Below are positions 18,528 to 27,519 of a stretch of 64,000 bases of DNA, piece by piece. The translations under genes were made by a program, and so were the position numbers. Source of the DNA: Akkermansia muciniphila (GTDB taxonomy: Bacteria > Verrucomicrobiota > Verrucomicrobiia > Verrucomicrobiales > Akkermansiaceae); assembly GCF_040616545.1 (NCBI RefSeq), contig NZ_CP156688.1:1426001-1490000 (forward strand), read 5' to 3'. How positions within the stretch are numbered: position 1 is the stretch's first letter; every line of letters starts with the position of its first letter. The notes beneath the pieces were generated by a model, which ran no database searches, had not been told where the DNA came from, and saw only the letters and a list, made by a program, of their open reading frames with translations.

Positions 18528-20009
18528 TTAGGAGTTGGCTTCCGTGAGTTCTTCCGCCGTAACGGCGGGGTCCATTTCCGTCTCAATGGCCGCAATGGGC
18601 GGGGAGTCCGCATCTTCCTCCGGGTGGTCGGAGGTGATGGTCTTGCGGGTCATGATGATGGCGATGGGGCTGATGACGGCCATGGCCAGGTAAATGGTCC
18701 ACATGAATTCGGGTGAATCCCAGAAGCCGATGTGCCCGGTATCCATCTTGGCGCAGATGCCGTCATAGCAGAGGTAGGCGACGAGCAGGCCTCCGATGAT
18801 GCCGTTGATGGGCTTGGCGATGAACATGGGCAGCGCCGCCAGGGACATGTAGGAGGCCACCTTGTCCTTGGGCGCCACGCGGGCCACATATTCCGAGAAG
18901 CGCGGGGAGAACAGCAGTTCCCCAAACGCGAATACCAGAATTTGCGTCACAATGGCTACCAGATACGCCTGCGAGCGTGTTTCAATGCCGGGCACCACAT
19001 AGTACCATTCAATGGGAATGGCCATAAAGACAAGGGAAAAGGCGGAGATGGACATGCCCACGATCATGAGGCTGACGGTGGAGAAGCGCCCCAGCACCGG
19101 AATGAGCAGAATGAGGCCGGAGACGATGATGGCCGGGTTGATGGCATTGATGGAGCCGATGGCAAAGTCATCATACAGGGTGCGCACGTAGTATTTGGGC
19201 ATGACCAGGAATTGCAGCGTGAAGACGATGCGCACTCCCATGGTCAGCACCAGGAAGAGGATAAGCTTGCGGAAGGCGGATTCCTTCCACACTTCCCGGA
19301 AAAGCTGCAGGGGCCGCCGGAGGGGAGCTTTCAGGTTGGCCTCCTTTTCACTGGGTTCCGCGTAGTTGTCTTCATCAATGAAGCGGGTGGTGATGCAGCC
19401 CAGCAGCACCATCAGCGTGCCGAAGTTGATGATCCAGTAGCCGCCGTCCACGGCGCCGAAGTGCTTGCGGAAGAATTCAATCAGGAACACGTTCGCAATC
19501 ACGGCGGCGATGTTCATCAGCAGGTAATAGATATTGAACCCCGTGGCGCGCGCATTCAGCGGGGCGAAGCGCCGGATGGAGGTCTGGATGACGGGTGACA
19601 TGAATGCCGTGCCGAAGGACATGATCAGAATCCCTGTCATGACCACCAGCCTCCCGGAGTCCACGGTGGGGCTGAGGTCCGGCCCGAAGCCCATGATGAG
19701 ACGCCCGACGATGAGGATGATGAATCCGATCAGGTACGTGCGCCGTATGCCGATGATGTCGCAAATGGAGCCCACCGCAAAGACGAAGGCGGAGATGAAC
19801 AGGGTGTACAGCCCCACCCACAGGGCCGCGTCCGCATCGTTGAAGCTGCAATAGTCCGTCAGGTAGAGGACGAATACCGTAATCAGGGAGAAGTAGGCCA
19901 TGCCGTCGAAGAATTGGACGACGTTGGTGAGCCAGAAATCTTTGGATACGGTCTTTAGGATTTTGAACTCGGAAAAGTACTTGATGATTGGGTTGGCGGA
20001 CTCGTTCAT
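18528..20009 (-). CDS. MFS transporter, possibly POT/peptide-transporter-like
   Basis: 493 residues with about 12 membrane helices. The first intracellular loop contains GSICDIIGIRRTYLIGFIIL, matching the MFS G-x-x-x-D-x-x-G-R-R motif. The segment GELLFSPRFSEYVARVAP resembles the POT-family region in helix 10, so oligopeptide uptake is a reasonable guess, but I see no ExxER motif. The C-terminal 40 or so residues are acidic and cytoplasmic. It is cotranscribed with the ankyrin gene. Confidence 0.8.
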   Translation of the reverse strand: MNESANPIIKYFSEFKILKTVSKDFWLTNVVQFFDGMAYFSLITVFVLYLTDYCSFNDADAALWVGLYTLFISAFVFAVGSICDIIGIRRTYLIGFIILIVGRLIMGFGPDLSPTVDSGRLVVMTGILIMSFGTAFMSPVIQTSIRRFAPLNARATGFNIYYLLMNIAAVIANVFLIEFFRKHFGAVDGGYWIINFGTLMVLLGCITTRFIDEDNYAEPSEKEANLKAPLRRPLQLFREVWKESAFRKLILFLVLTMGVRIVFTLQFLVMPKYYVRTLYDDFAIGSINAINPAIIVSGLILLIPVLGRFSTVSLMIVGMSISAFSLVFMAIPIEWYYVVPGIETRSQAYLVAIVTQILVFAFGELLFSPRFSEYVARVAPKDKVASYMSLAALPMFIAKPINGIIGGLLVAYLCYDGICAKMDTGHIGFWDSPEFMWTIYLAMAVISPIAIIMTRKTITSDHPEEDADSPPIAAIETEMDPAVTAEELTEANS

Positions 20010-20130
20010 GCAGAAGAGAGTGAATTTTGACGACGTTGGAAGAGTGGGTTACCCGCACCCCCGTTTCAAGTTTTTTTCTCTCAAAAGCCGGATTAGCCGC
20101 AAAAATGCGCGCCGCCGCCACGGCGCATCC

Positions 20131-20775
20131 CTATCTGGGCAGAATGCGCCGGAATCCCGCCACATTGCACCATGACAGCGCCTTTAAGCATTGGTCCACT
20201 GCCATGGCGTCAGAGGGCAGCAGGGGCCACAGTCCGGCCTCTTTCAGCCCTGACTTGGCTATTTCCGCCGCTTTCCATTCACGGAACTGGGAGGGAAGGG
20301 CGGAGAAGGTGAAAAAGGCCCAGCAGGCCAGCCCGATAGCCAGCGCAACCTGGAACTTCAACAGCCCGGTTGCCAGCATCCCCAGCAGGATGAGCGCCGT
20401 GAAGAAGGGAATCATCGTGGCGCGGCCGGAGGCGGTCTTGCGGACCTTGGCCGCCGCAGGGTCTTCCCTGACCAGGCTGCTCATGGCCCAGGTGTGGGCC
20501 ACGCAGGCCAGCCTCCCCGCGGTCACCTTGCCCTCCCACGCGGGGGGCAGGCTGATAAGGCCGTTTTCATCCACGCCGGGAAAACGGGCCTCCGCCAGTT
20601 TCCTCTGGCGTTTTTCCGCGCCGTCCAGGCGCCGGATCAGTCCCGTGGGGCCGGGGAAGCCCGGCAGCTCGCGCGATTCATAAGTGCGCAGCGGAATGAC
20701 GCCCTTGGTGAAGCGCAGCGCGGCAATGACGCCGAGCACGACCACGGAAAGGAAAATCACTACTGCGAATAGCAT
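20131..20775 (-). CDS. Membrane protein resembling a Zn_peptidase_2 (YugP) family member without HExxH
   Basis: 214 residues from the ATG at 20775, chosen because it starts at the first membrane helix; the upstream frame gives Arg/Pro-rich residues unlike a real N-terminus. It has an N-terminal helix and a second hydrophobic stretch (about residues 120-155). The order of features (VAHTWAMSSL, hydrophobic pair, FFTFSALPSQFREWKAAE, SDAMAVDQCLKALSWCNVAGF) recalls the YugP-like neutral zinc metallopeptidases. The catalytic HExxH is absent; the matching place reads VAHTW. If related, it is a non-catalytic paralogue. The homology is tentative. Confidence 0.5.
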   Translation of the reverse strand: MLFAVVIFLSVVVLGVIAALRFTKGVIPLRTYESRELPGFPGPTGLIRRLDGAEKRQRKLAEARFPGVDENGLISLPPAWEGKVTAGRLACVAHTWAMSSLVREDPAAAKVRKTASGRATMIPFFTALILLGMLATGLLKFQVALAIGLACWAFFTFSALPSQFREWKAAEIAKSGLKEAGLWPLLPSDAMAVDQCLKALSWCNVAGFRRILPR

Positions 20776-20951
20776 AGACCGCTTTTTCTCATACGGCCGC
20801 CTTTCCGTCAATCTCCCCGGATGGCATGAACCCCGCTCTGGCGGTTCTCCGGGCACGGATGGCCTCCGCCTCCGGGAGCCGTTGGATTTGGATTGCTTTT
20901 GCGGCTCTTTTCATGTAATTGCTGACCGCAATGGTCCATATCCGGGAATGC

Positions 20952-21554
20952 ATGGGGAAGTGGCTGCCGTTTGTCCTGATGGCGGCGGTCCTCGGAGTGT
21001 CTCCGGCCCAGGATGTGGCAAGCCCCGATGCCGCGGAGCTGGACCTGGACCTGGTCAAATTGAAGAAGGGCCCCAAGGGCAAACAGCGGGAAGCCATGCG
21101 GAAGGTCCTTCTGCTCGTGCATTTGAAGCAGAAGGAGACCTGGCTGGCGCAATCCACGGGGGAGGACGCCCTTCACCTGACGGCGGAGATTTCCTTCCGC
21201 CGGTATCTTGCCGCGGTAGACATGGCCGGGTGTCCGGAGGAATTCAAGCGCGCGTTCCGCCGTTATGCCGGACTCCTGAATTCCTTTGAAGAGAAAGATT
21301 TGAAAAGCGTGAAGGATTTCCCCCCGGTTCCCTTGCAGGAGGCCGGAAGGGAGCTTTTCCGGGTATTGCTCAATTACCGCCTGGAGCCGGAGCATCTTCT
21401 GGAAGAGATGAAAGCGCTGGTGGATGAAGAGGTGGAAGGCAAGGAGGAACTGTCCCCGGAGCAGATGATGGACATTGTCCGGGAAGTGCGGGAGGCCCTG
21501 CAATCCGGCAAACGCCCCTTTCCCGCGGAAAGGACTCCGGAGGACCGGGAGTAA
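20952..21554 (+). CDS. Exported hypothetical protein
   Basis: 200 residues from the ATG at 20952, which begins a signal peptide (MGKWLPFVLMAAVLGVSPAQ). The mature protein is helical and charged (KLKKGPKGKQREAMRKVLLLV, EEMKALVDEEVEGKEEL) with no family recognised. It is convergent with the Sel1 gene, whose stop is 13 bases away. It is read divergently from the YugP-like gene. Confidence 0.6.
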   Translation: MGKWLPFVLMAAVLGVSPAQDVASPDAAELDLDLVKLKKGPKGKQREAMRKVLLLVHLKQKETWLAQSTGEDALHLTAEISFRRYLAAVDMAGCPEEFKRAFRRYAGLLNSFEEKDLKSVKDFPPVPLQEAGRELFRVLLNYRLEPEHLLEEMKALVDEEVEGKEELSPEQMMDIVREVREALQSGKRPFPAERTPEDRE

Positions 21555-21567
21555 GACCTATCATTTT

Positions 21568-22326
21568 TTACCTGTAGCTTTTTTGAATCCATTCAATAGC
21601 TTTCGGGTTTTGCGGCAGGTAGGTTTTTAGCACCTCCCTGATACGCCCCTCGGATTGGCGGTTCCGGGGATCTTCCCCGTCCATGCAGGGAGGCATGATC
21701 GGGAACGCTTTCTGCTGCTGCGCCTGTTGAAGATAGCGGGCATAGGCGTCCGGGCGCCGTTCCGCTTCCTCCCTGGACGGAATTTCCAGTTTTTCCATCA
21801 GATAAAGCAGATAAAGGGCTTCCGGATGATTCAGGGCAGCGGCTTTTTGATAAAACTCCATGGCTTTACGTTCATCCCGCATGATGCCGTATTCCTCGGC
21901 TCCACAGGCATGCAACCGTCCCAGTTCCAAGGAGGCGGGAGCGTAGCACTGCCTGTCAGCCTGTACCAGGTAGGAAATGATTTCAAAAGCGTTCTCCGAG
22001 ACGCATTCCGTGAAAGCTTCATACTGGGCCTGCGGATTTCCATGGTCCGCCGCTTTTTTAATCCAGTAATTGTATTCATCGGGTTTAAGATCGCTTTTGG
22101 AGAGGAAATTATGATCCGCCATCTGGCGCATGGCGGGAACATAGCCGGCCTGCGCCGCTTTTTTCAGCAGTTCTTCCTTCTGTTCAAACTGTTCAAAGGG
22201 AGAAAGCTCCATGTATTGCCGGTACAGTTCTTCGGGAGAGGGTTCCCGCGGGGAGGCTATCCAGTAAACGCCCAGGGCAGATGCAAGAACGCCGCCTGAA
22301 ATGATTAGTGCGGATTTAACGCTCAT
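21568..22326 (-). CDS. Sel1-like repeat protein, membrane-anchored or exported
   Basis: 252 residues from the ATG at 22326; an earlier start would add nine residues before the hydrophobic segment. An N-terminal helix (about residues 4-23) is followed by Sel1/TPR-like alpha-solenoid units: LLKKAAQAGYVPAMRQMA, WIKKAADHGNPQAQYEA, ASLELGRLHACG and EFYQKAAALNHPEALYLLY. Such repeats scaffold protein interactions in the periplasm. The specific role is unknown. Confidence 0.75.
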   Translation of the reverse strand: MSVKSALIISGGVLASALGVYWIASPREPSPEELYRQYMELSPFEQFEQKEELLKKAAQAGYVPAMRQMADHNFLSKSDLKPDEYNYWIKKAADHGNPQAQYEAFTECVSENAFEIISYLVQADRQCYAPASLELGRLHACGAEEYGIMRDERKAMEFYQKAAALNHPEALYLLYLMEKLEIPSREEAERRPDAYARYLQQAQQQKAFPIMPPCMDGEDPRNRQSEGRIREVLKTYLPQNPKAIEWIQKSYR

Positions 22327-22424
22327 ATCTGCTGAGCGGCTTTCCCACAGCATTTTGTCTGAAATTGAACGGCTTGTCCGTTTTTATTGGTAATTACAGG
22401 CCGGAAAATGATTGGGGCCTGTTT

Positions 22425-23342
22425 TCACGGCTTCCAGGCCGCCGCCATCAGGGTCTGGAAATGGGGTGGTTCCGGCTCCCGGTCCACAATGTCCGTATGG
22501 ATGTTCCGGAATCCGGCTTCCTTGAGCATGCTTTCCAGCGCAGCGGGCGTGAACCCCAGCCAGCGGTCCGCGTACAGGTCCCGCGCTTCCTCCTGCCCGT
22601 GCTGGAGCAGGTCCAGCACCACCAGGCAGCCGCCCGGTTTCAGGATGTTCCATGCGGCCTCCAGGGCCCTGACAGGTTTTTGCGCATGGTGCAGGGCCTG
22701 GCTGAGCAGGGCCAGGTCCACGGTGCCGGGCTCAATGGGCGGCGCTTCAATGTCGCCCAGGCGGTATTCCAGATTGTCCAGCCCGTGCTTGCGCGCCAGC
22801 TCCTGCCCCAGTTCCACCATGCTGGGGGAGTTGTCCACGGCAATCACCTGCTTGGCGCTGGGGGAAATGAGCTGGGAGACGAAGCCTTCCCCGGCGCCCA
22901 GGTCCGCCACCACGTCATAGTTCAGGATGCGGAGCAGGGCTCCGGCCAGCGCCTTCCAGGAACGGCCCGGCGCGTAATTTTTGCCCAGACGGCACACCAC
23001 TTCGTCAAAGTAGGCCTGCGTGCGGTTCTTGCGCTTGTCCAGAATGACCTGGAGGGCCTTTTTGTCCGTTTCCGCTTCCGGCAGTTCCTCGCAGGCTTTC
23101 AGGGCTACGTTGTGCAGGTCGTTGGCCAGGGAGAGCGTGTAAAAAACGTTTTTTCCGGAGCGCGTGTCTTCCACCACTCCTTCCTGCCGGAGCTGGGCGA
23201 GCTGGGTGGAGATGCGGCTCTGCCCCATGCCGAGGATTTCCTGAAGCTCCGCAACGCTCAGGGATTCTTCATTCAGAACGTTGATGATGCGCAGGCGGGT
23301 GGGGTCCGTCAGGAGTTTGAGCGTTTTTAGGATTGACTTCAT
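22425..23342 (-). CDS. ArsR-family regulator fused to a SAM-dependent methyltransferase domain (SahR-like)
   Basis: 305 residues from the ATG at 23342. Residues 1-85 are an ArsR winged helix (LLTDPTRLRIINVLNEESLSVAELQEIL, SRISTQLAQLRQEGVV). From about residue 130 a class I methyltransferase fold follows: VADLGAGEGFVSQL is motif I, VDLALLSQALHH is motif II/III, and LKPGGCLVVLD is motif IV/V. This two-domain build is known for SahR, which controls SAM-cycle genes and senses S-adenosylhomocysteine. Divergence from metK-ahcY with only 37 bases between start codons supports that role. A true methyltransferase activity cannot be excluded. Confidence 0.85.
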   Translation of the reverse strand: MKSILKTLKLLTDPTRLRIINVLNEESLSVAELQEILGMGQSRISTQLAQLRQEGVVEDTRSGKNVFYTLSLANDLHNVALKACEELPEAETDKKALQVILDKRKNRTQAYFDEVVCRLGKNYAPGRSWKALAGALLRILNYDVVADLGAGEGFVSQLISPSAKQVIAVDNSPSMVELGQELARKHGLDNLEYRLGDIEAPPIEPGTVDLALLSQALHHAQKPVRALEAAWNILKPGGCLVVLDLLQHGQEEARDLYADRWLGFTPAALESMLKEAGFRNIHTDIVDREPEPPHFQTLMAAAWKP

Positions 23343-23379
23343 GGTGGAATAATATATCAACGCATCGAGATTTATCGAT
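23343..23379. promoter_or_regulatory. Compact divergent control region between arsR-methyltransferase and metK
   Basis: Only 37 bases separate the two start codons. They contain an inverted repeat ATCGA-N6-TCGAT (23364-23379) ending immediately before the metK ATG, plus an AT-rich ATATATCAA. A regulator bound here would block both genes. Core promoter parts must overlap coding sequence or give near-leaderless transcripts. Confidence 0.5.
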
Positions 23380-24564
23380 ATGAGTAAAAACAACCCTCAC
23401 ATCTTCACGTCGGAATCCGTTGGAGAAGGCCATCCGGACAAGGTGGCCGACTACATTTCCGACTCTATTTTAGACGCCTGCCTGGCTCAAGACAAAACTA
23501 GCCGCGTCGCGTGCGAAACTTTGGTGAAGAGCAACATGGTCATCATTGCCGGAGAACTGACGACCAAGGCCGTGATCAATCCGGAAAAAATCGCCCGCCA
23601 GGCCATCCGGGAGATCGGGTACTGCAACCGGCAGGACGACGACGTTTTCCATGCGGATACCGTCTTTTTCACGAACCTGCTTACGGAACAGTCTCCGGAT
23701 ATCGCCCAGGGCGTGGACGCCCGGGAGGCGGAGGGCAAGGGCCACGCGGAACAGGGCGCCGGGGACCAGGGCATCATGTTCGGCTTCGCCACGAATGAAA
23801 CTCCGGAGTTGCTGCCCGCTCCCATCGTGTTCGCGCACAAGCTGCTCATTGAACTGGCCAAGCGCCGCAAGCGCGGGCATGTGGACTGGCTGCGACCGGA
23901 CTGCAAGTCCCAGGTGGCCGTGGCTTATGACGAGGCCGGACGCCCCGTGCATATTGAGAATGTGGTCATCTCCACCCAGCACACGGAGGAAGTGGACCAT
24001 GATACGATTTACAATTACTGCGTCAAACTCATTAAAAACGTGCTTCCTGCGGAACTGCTGGATGACAGGACGGAGTACTTCATCAATCCCACGGGGAAGT
24101 TCGTGGTAGGCGGTCCCCATGGGGATTCCGGCCTGACGGGCCGCAAGATCATTGTGGACACGTACGGCGGCATGGGCCGCCACGGCGGCGGCGCCTTCTC
24201 CGGGAAGGACCCGTCCAAGGTGGACCGCTCCGCGGCGTACATGTGCCGCTGGGTTGCCAAGCATATCGTGGCCGCCGGGCTGGCGGACAAGTGTGAATTG
24301 CAGGTGGCCTACGCCATCGGCTACCCCACCCCCGTTTCCATCCGGGTGGATACCTTCGGTACCGGGAAGGTAGAGGAAAAAGCCATTGAAAACGCGCTGG
24401 AAGGCATTTTCTCCTTCAAGCCCGCGGACATGGTGGAACAACTTGACCTGCTGCGGCCCATTTACCGGAAGACGACGCATTACGGGCATTTCACCAATCC
24501 GGAGCTTCCCTGGGAACAACTGGACGAAAAGCGCCTGGCCTCCCTGAAACAACTTCTTCATTAA
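23380..24564 (+). CDS. metK: S-adenosylmethionine synthetase
   Basis: 394 residues, standard length. It makes SAM from methionine and ATP in the cytoplasm. Signatures present are [18 protein letters not shown] near the N-terminus (catalytic His and P-loop-like), [12 protein letters not shown], and the [20 protein letters not shown]-terminal signature. The start is set by the family N-terminus and the adjacent operator. ahcY follows after 22 bases, so synthesis of SAM and removal of its by-product SAH are coupled in one transcript. Confidence 0.97.
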   Translation: MSKNNPHIFTSESVGEGHPDKVADYISDSILDACLAQDKTSRVACETLVKSNMVIIAGELTTKAVINPEKIARQAIREIGYCNRQDDDVFHADTVFFTNLLTEQSPDIAQGVDAREAEGKGHAEQGAGDQGIMFGFATNETPELLPAPIVFAHKLLIELAKRRKRGHVDWLRPDCKSQVAVAYDEAGRPVHIENVVISTQHTEEVDHDTIYNYCVKLIKNVLPAELLDDRTEYFINPTGKFVVGGPHGDSGLTGRKIIVDTYGGMGRHGGGAFSGKDPSKVDRSAAYMCRWVAKHIVAAGLADKCELQVAYAIGYPTPVSIRVDTFGTGKVEEKAIENALEGIFSFKPADMVEQLDLLRPIYRKTTHYGHFTNPELPWEQLDEKRLASLKQLLH

Positions 24565-24586
24565 TCCTACGACAACGTTTACAGAC

Positions 24587-26002
24587 ATGTTTTCAGAAAC
24601 GGAACATTACAAGGTGCGCGATATCAGCCTGGCGGATTTCGGACGCAAGGAACTGGACATCGCGGAACATGAAATGCCCGGCCTGATGGCCGTGCGTGAA
24701 AAGTACGCCGCCGCAAAGCCCCTGGAGGGCGTGCGCATCATGGGCTCCCTGCACATGACGGTGCAGACGGCCGTGCTGATTGAGACGCTGACGGCCCTGG
24801 GCGCCACAGTCCGCTGGGCCAGCTGCAACATCTTTTCCACCCAGGACCATGCCGCCGCCGCCATTGCGGAATCCGGCACGCCCGTGTTCGCCTGGAAGGG
24901 GGAAACGCTCCGGGAATACTGGGACTGCACCTGGAAGGCCATGAACTTTCCGGACGGCCTGGGCCCGCAGCTGATTGTGGACGACGGCGGGGACGCCACC
25001 CTGCTCATTCACCGCGGGTATGAGATGGAGGAAGGCTCCGGCTGGGTGAATACCCCGTCAGAATCGGAAGAAGAGGAAGTCATCAAGGACCTCCTGAAAA
25101 AGATCGCCGCGGAAACGCCGGGCATTTTCCACCGCTGGCTGCCTGAGCTGAAGGGCGTTTCCGAGGAAACGACCACGGGCGTGCACCGCCTGTACCAGAT
25201 GCAGGCTGCGGGGCGCCTGTTGATTCCGGCCATTAACGTGAATGATTCCGTGACCAAGTCCAAGTTTGACAACCTGTACGGGTGCCGTGAATCCCTGGTG
25301 GACGGCATCAAGCGCGCCACGGACGTCATGATCGCCGGGAAGGTGGCCGTCGTCTGCGGCTATGGAGACGTGGGCAAGGGCTGTGCCCAGTCCTTGCGCG
25401 GCATGGGCGCCCAGGTGGTGGTGACGGAAGTAGACCCCATCTGCGCCCTTCAGGCCGCCATGGAAGGCTACCGCGTGCTGACGGTGGAAGACACCCTGGG
25501 CTGGGCGGATATTTACGTGACCACCACAGGCAACTGCGGCATCATCCGGGTGGAGCACATGGAAAAGATGAAGGACCAGGCCATTGTGTGTAACATCGGC
25601 CACTTCGACAATGAAATAGAGGTACACAAGCTTCAGACCTATCCCGGCATCAAGCACCTCAACATCAAGCCGCAGGTGGACCGCTATACGTTTCCCTCCG
25701 GCAACAGCCTGTACCTGCTGGCGGAAGGGCGCCTGGTCAACCTGGGCTGCGCTACCGGGCATCCCAGCTTTGTGATGTCCAACAGCTTCGCCAACCAGGT
25801 GCTGGCCCAGCTGGAATTGTGGAACACCCGTGAAAACCGTCCCGCGGGCGTGGAAGTGCTGCCCAAGGTGCTGGATGAGGAAGTGGCTCGCCTGCACCTC
25901 GGCAAGATCGGCTGCAAGCTCACGGTTCTGCGTCCGGAACAGGCGGACTACATCGGCGTCCCGGTGGAAGGGCCGTACAAGCCCGACTTTTACAGGTATT
26001 AG
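24587..26002 (+). CDS. ahcY: Adenosylhomocysteinase (SAH hydrolase)
   Basis: 471 residues, typical of bacterial SAHases. It hydrolyses S-adenosylhomocysteine to adenosine and homocysteine using tightly bound NAD. Visible are the substrate-domain motif [16 protein letters not shown], the Rossmann NAD motif [19 protein letters not shown], and the C-terminal [10 protein letters not shown] that closes the neighbouring subunit's cofactor site. It is cotranscribed with metK and ends at a strong terminator. Confidence 0.97.
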   Translation: MFSETEHYKVRDISLADFGRKELDIAEHEMPGLMAVREKYAAAKPLEGVRIMGSLHMTVQTAVLIETLTALGATVRWASCNIFSTQDHAAAAIAESGTPVFAWKGETLREYWDCTWKAMNFPDGLGPQLIVDDGGDATLLIHRGYEMEEGSGWVNTPSESEEEEVIKDLLKKIAAETPGIFHRWLPELKGVSEETTTGVHRLYQMQAAGRLLIPAINVNDSVTKSKFDNLYGCRESLVDGIKRATDVMIAGKVAVVCGYGDVGKGCAQSLRGMGAQVVVTEVDPICALQAAMEGYRVLTVEDTLGWADIYVTTTGNCGIIRVEHMEKMKDQAIVCNIGHFDNEIEVHKLQTYPGIKHLNIKPQVDRYTFPSGNSLYLLAEGRLVNLGCATGHPSFVMSNSFANQVLAQLELWNTRENRPAGVEVLPKVLDEEVARLHLGKIGCKLTVLRPEQADYIGVPVEGPYKPDFYRY

Positions 26003-26026
26003 GCTGGCGGATTTCTGCGTTTTCCG

Positions 26027-26068
26027 GCTGTTTCATCGGGAGGGCCCTCCCGGTGGAACAGCTTTTTT
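26027..26068 (+). terminator. Rho-independent terminator after ahcY
   Basis: An 18-bp-arm inverted repeat (26027-26044 / 26045-26062, two G-U pairs, tip at GGGCCC) is followed by TTTTTT. Confidence 0.85.
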
Positions 26069-26502
26069 ATTTGTCCGGAAAAGGGTTTGTTTCCGGGTTG
26101 CGGCAGCGGTATTTCATGGACGGATTTGCAATCCGTTCCATGGAGAAGGAAACCGTTTTCAAACGGGGCGCCATCAGATACCTTCCGTGGACTTCCAGGC
26201 GCAACATGATGGAAACAAGTATCTTCCGGATTTTAAAATATTCCCCTGAAACGCAGGTGAGGAGGGATTTCCGGCTATATCTTTCAAAAACAGCCTCCGC
26301 GCTGAAGGCCTCCGGCGTCCGGAAACACCGGGGAGAATTTGTCTTAAATGCTCTTTCCCAAATTTATGGCTTGCCGCCGGTTTGCAAATCCGTACTGTTA
26401 TCCCTGAAGCCATTTCAATGGTGCATGTTTTTAGTTTGCAATCTTAGTTTTTTCAATTCTTTACGTTGGAGTGCGCGGATTGTTTCCCCTATCTGAAGTA
26501 CG
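26069..26502 (+). other. About 430 bases without a supported gene
   Basis: An open frame covers most of this stretch. Its only long start is a GTG inside the ahcY terminator stem, and an internal ATG at about 26116 would give about 126 residues with no recognisable family or signal. The composition is more AT-rich towards 26500. I treat it as leader and promoter sequence for the next gene, with a small chance of an unknown short CDS. Confidence 0.4.
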
Positions 26503-27498
26503 ATGGATTCCCCTCCCCAGAAAACGGCTCTCGTTGTGTTGTTCAACCACCAGTATAACCGCAATATTCCGGTCATCAGGGAGATTTATTCAGGGCGTTT
26601 CTCCGCATTGCTTCAATTAATGCCCTATTATAAGGGGGATGATCCGGACGTATGTCCGGTATTCGGCAATTCCTTCCAATTTTACCATTATATTTTACAG
26701 GCGCGGGAGAGAATCAAGGCGTTGGACGGCGACCATGTCCTCATCATAGGAGACGACCTTCTGCTGAACCCGGAGTTTGACGAGTTTTCCACGGCGCCCC
26801 TGCTGGGAATCCGGGGGGACGACACGTGCTACCTTGACGGATTTGTGGACGTTTCCCTGCCCCTGTGCTACCGGGGCACGGTGGAAGCCCACCGTTTTTC
26901 CATGGCTCCCGCCGGTCTTGATGCGGAGAGCGTGAATAAAAATGTTCCATCCTATGAAGAAGCCCGGCGGATTCTGAAATCCAGAAACCTCATGCAGCAT
27001 GACGAACTGTCCCGCGTGCGCATGTTCATGCCCAAGTGGAATCCCGGGGGCGGCATTCATGCCAATTGGAAAGTGCTGAAGGGCAGAATCTGGCATCTCC
27101 TGAACCATTGGAAGCACAAGATTAAAAAGTACCCGTATTCCTACCCCGTCGTCTTTGGCTATTCGGATATTCTCTGTATCCCGAAAGGGAAGTTTGACGA
27201 CTTTTGCCGGATTCTTGAAGTGTTTTTCGCGTGGAACATGTTTGTGGAGCTGGCTATCCCCACGGCGCTGCAACTTCTTCCGGAAACGCGGCTGGCCACG
27301 CTGGAAAACACGCAGTACAAGTCCGGCAACGTCTGGTTCCCGCAGAATCCGGACCACTTTGAGTCCATGAGCGGCGTCATTGACGGGCTGGTTTCCTCTT
27401 CCGCCGGAGACATCGGCAAACTGCTTGACTCCTTTCCGGAGGACTACCTGTACCTCCATCCCGTGAAATTGTCCAAGTTCGGCGGCCGGAGCCTTTAA
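26503..27498 (+). CDS. Hypothetical protein, possibly glycan-biosynthetic
   Basis: 331 residues, no signal peptide. The N-terminal strand-rich start (TALVVLFNHQYNRNIPVIREIY) and the later VLIIGDDLLLNPEFDEF, an acidic site in a place where GT-A enzymes carry a DxD, suggest a glycosyltransferase-like fold. I do not recognise the family. No membrane segments. It is 21 bases upstream of the FAD oxidoreductase on the same strand, so the two are probably an operon, with the third glycan-type gene 0.3 kb further on. Confidence 0.55.
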   Translation: MDSPPQKTALVVLFNHQYNRNIPVIREIYSGRFSALLQLMPYYKGDDPDVCPVFGNSFQFYHYILQARERIKALDGDHVLIIGDDLLLNPEFDEFSTAPLLGIRGDDTCYLDGFVDVSLPLCYRGTVEAHRFSMAPAGLDAESVNKNVPSYEEARRILKSRNLMQHDELSRVRMFMPKWNPGGGIHANWKVLKGRIWHLLNHWKHKIKKYPYSYPVVFGYSDILCIPKGKFDDFCRILEVFFAWNMFVELAIPTALQLLPETRLATLENTQYKSGNVWFPQNPDHFESMSGVIDGLVSSSAGDIGKLLDSFPEDYLYLHPVKLSKFGGRSL

Positions 27499-27519
27499 TC
27501 CATTGATTTTCTTTATTCC

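Noticed and set aside
23343-23379. SAM or SAH riboswitch before metK
   Set aside because: Only 37 bases are available and no riboswitch helices fit; a protein operator is more likely.
26053-26496. 147-residue plus-strand frame between ahcY and the next gene
   Set aside because: It starts at a GTG within the ahcY terminator and shows no family, signal or repeat; kept only as an unassigned region.
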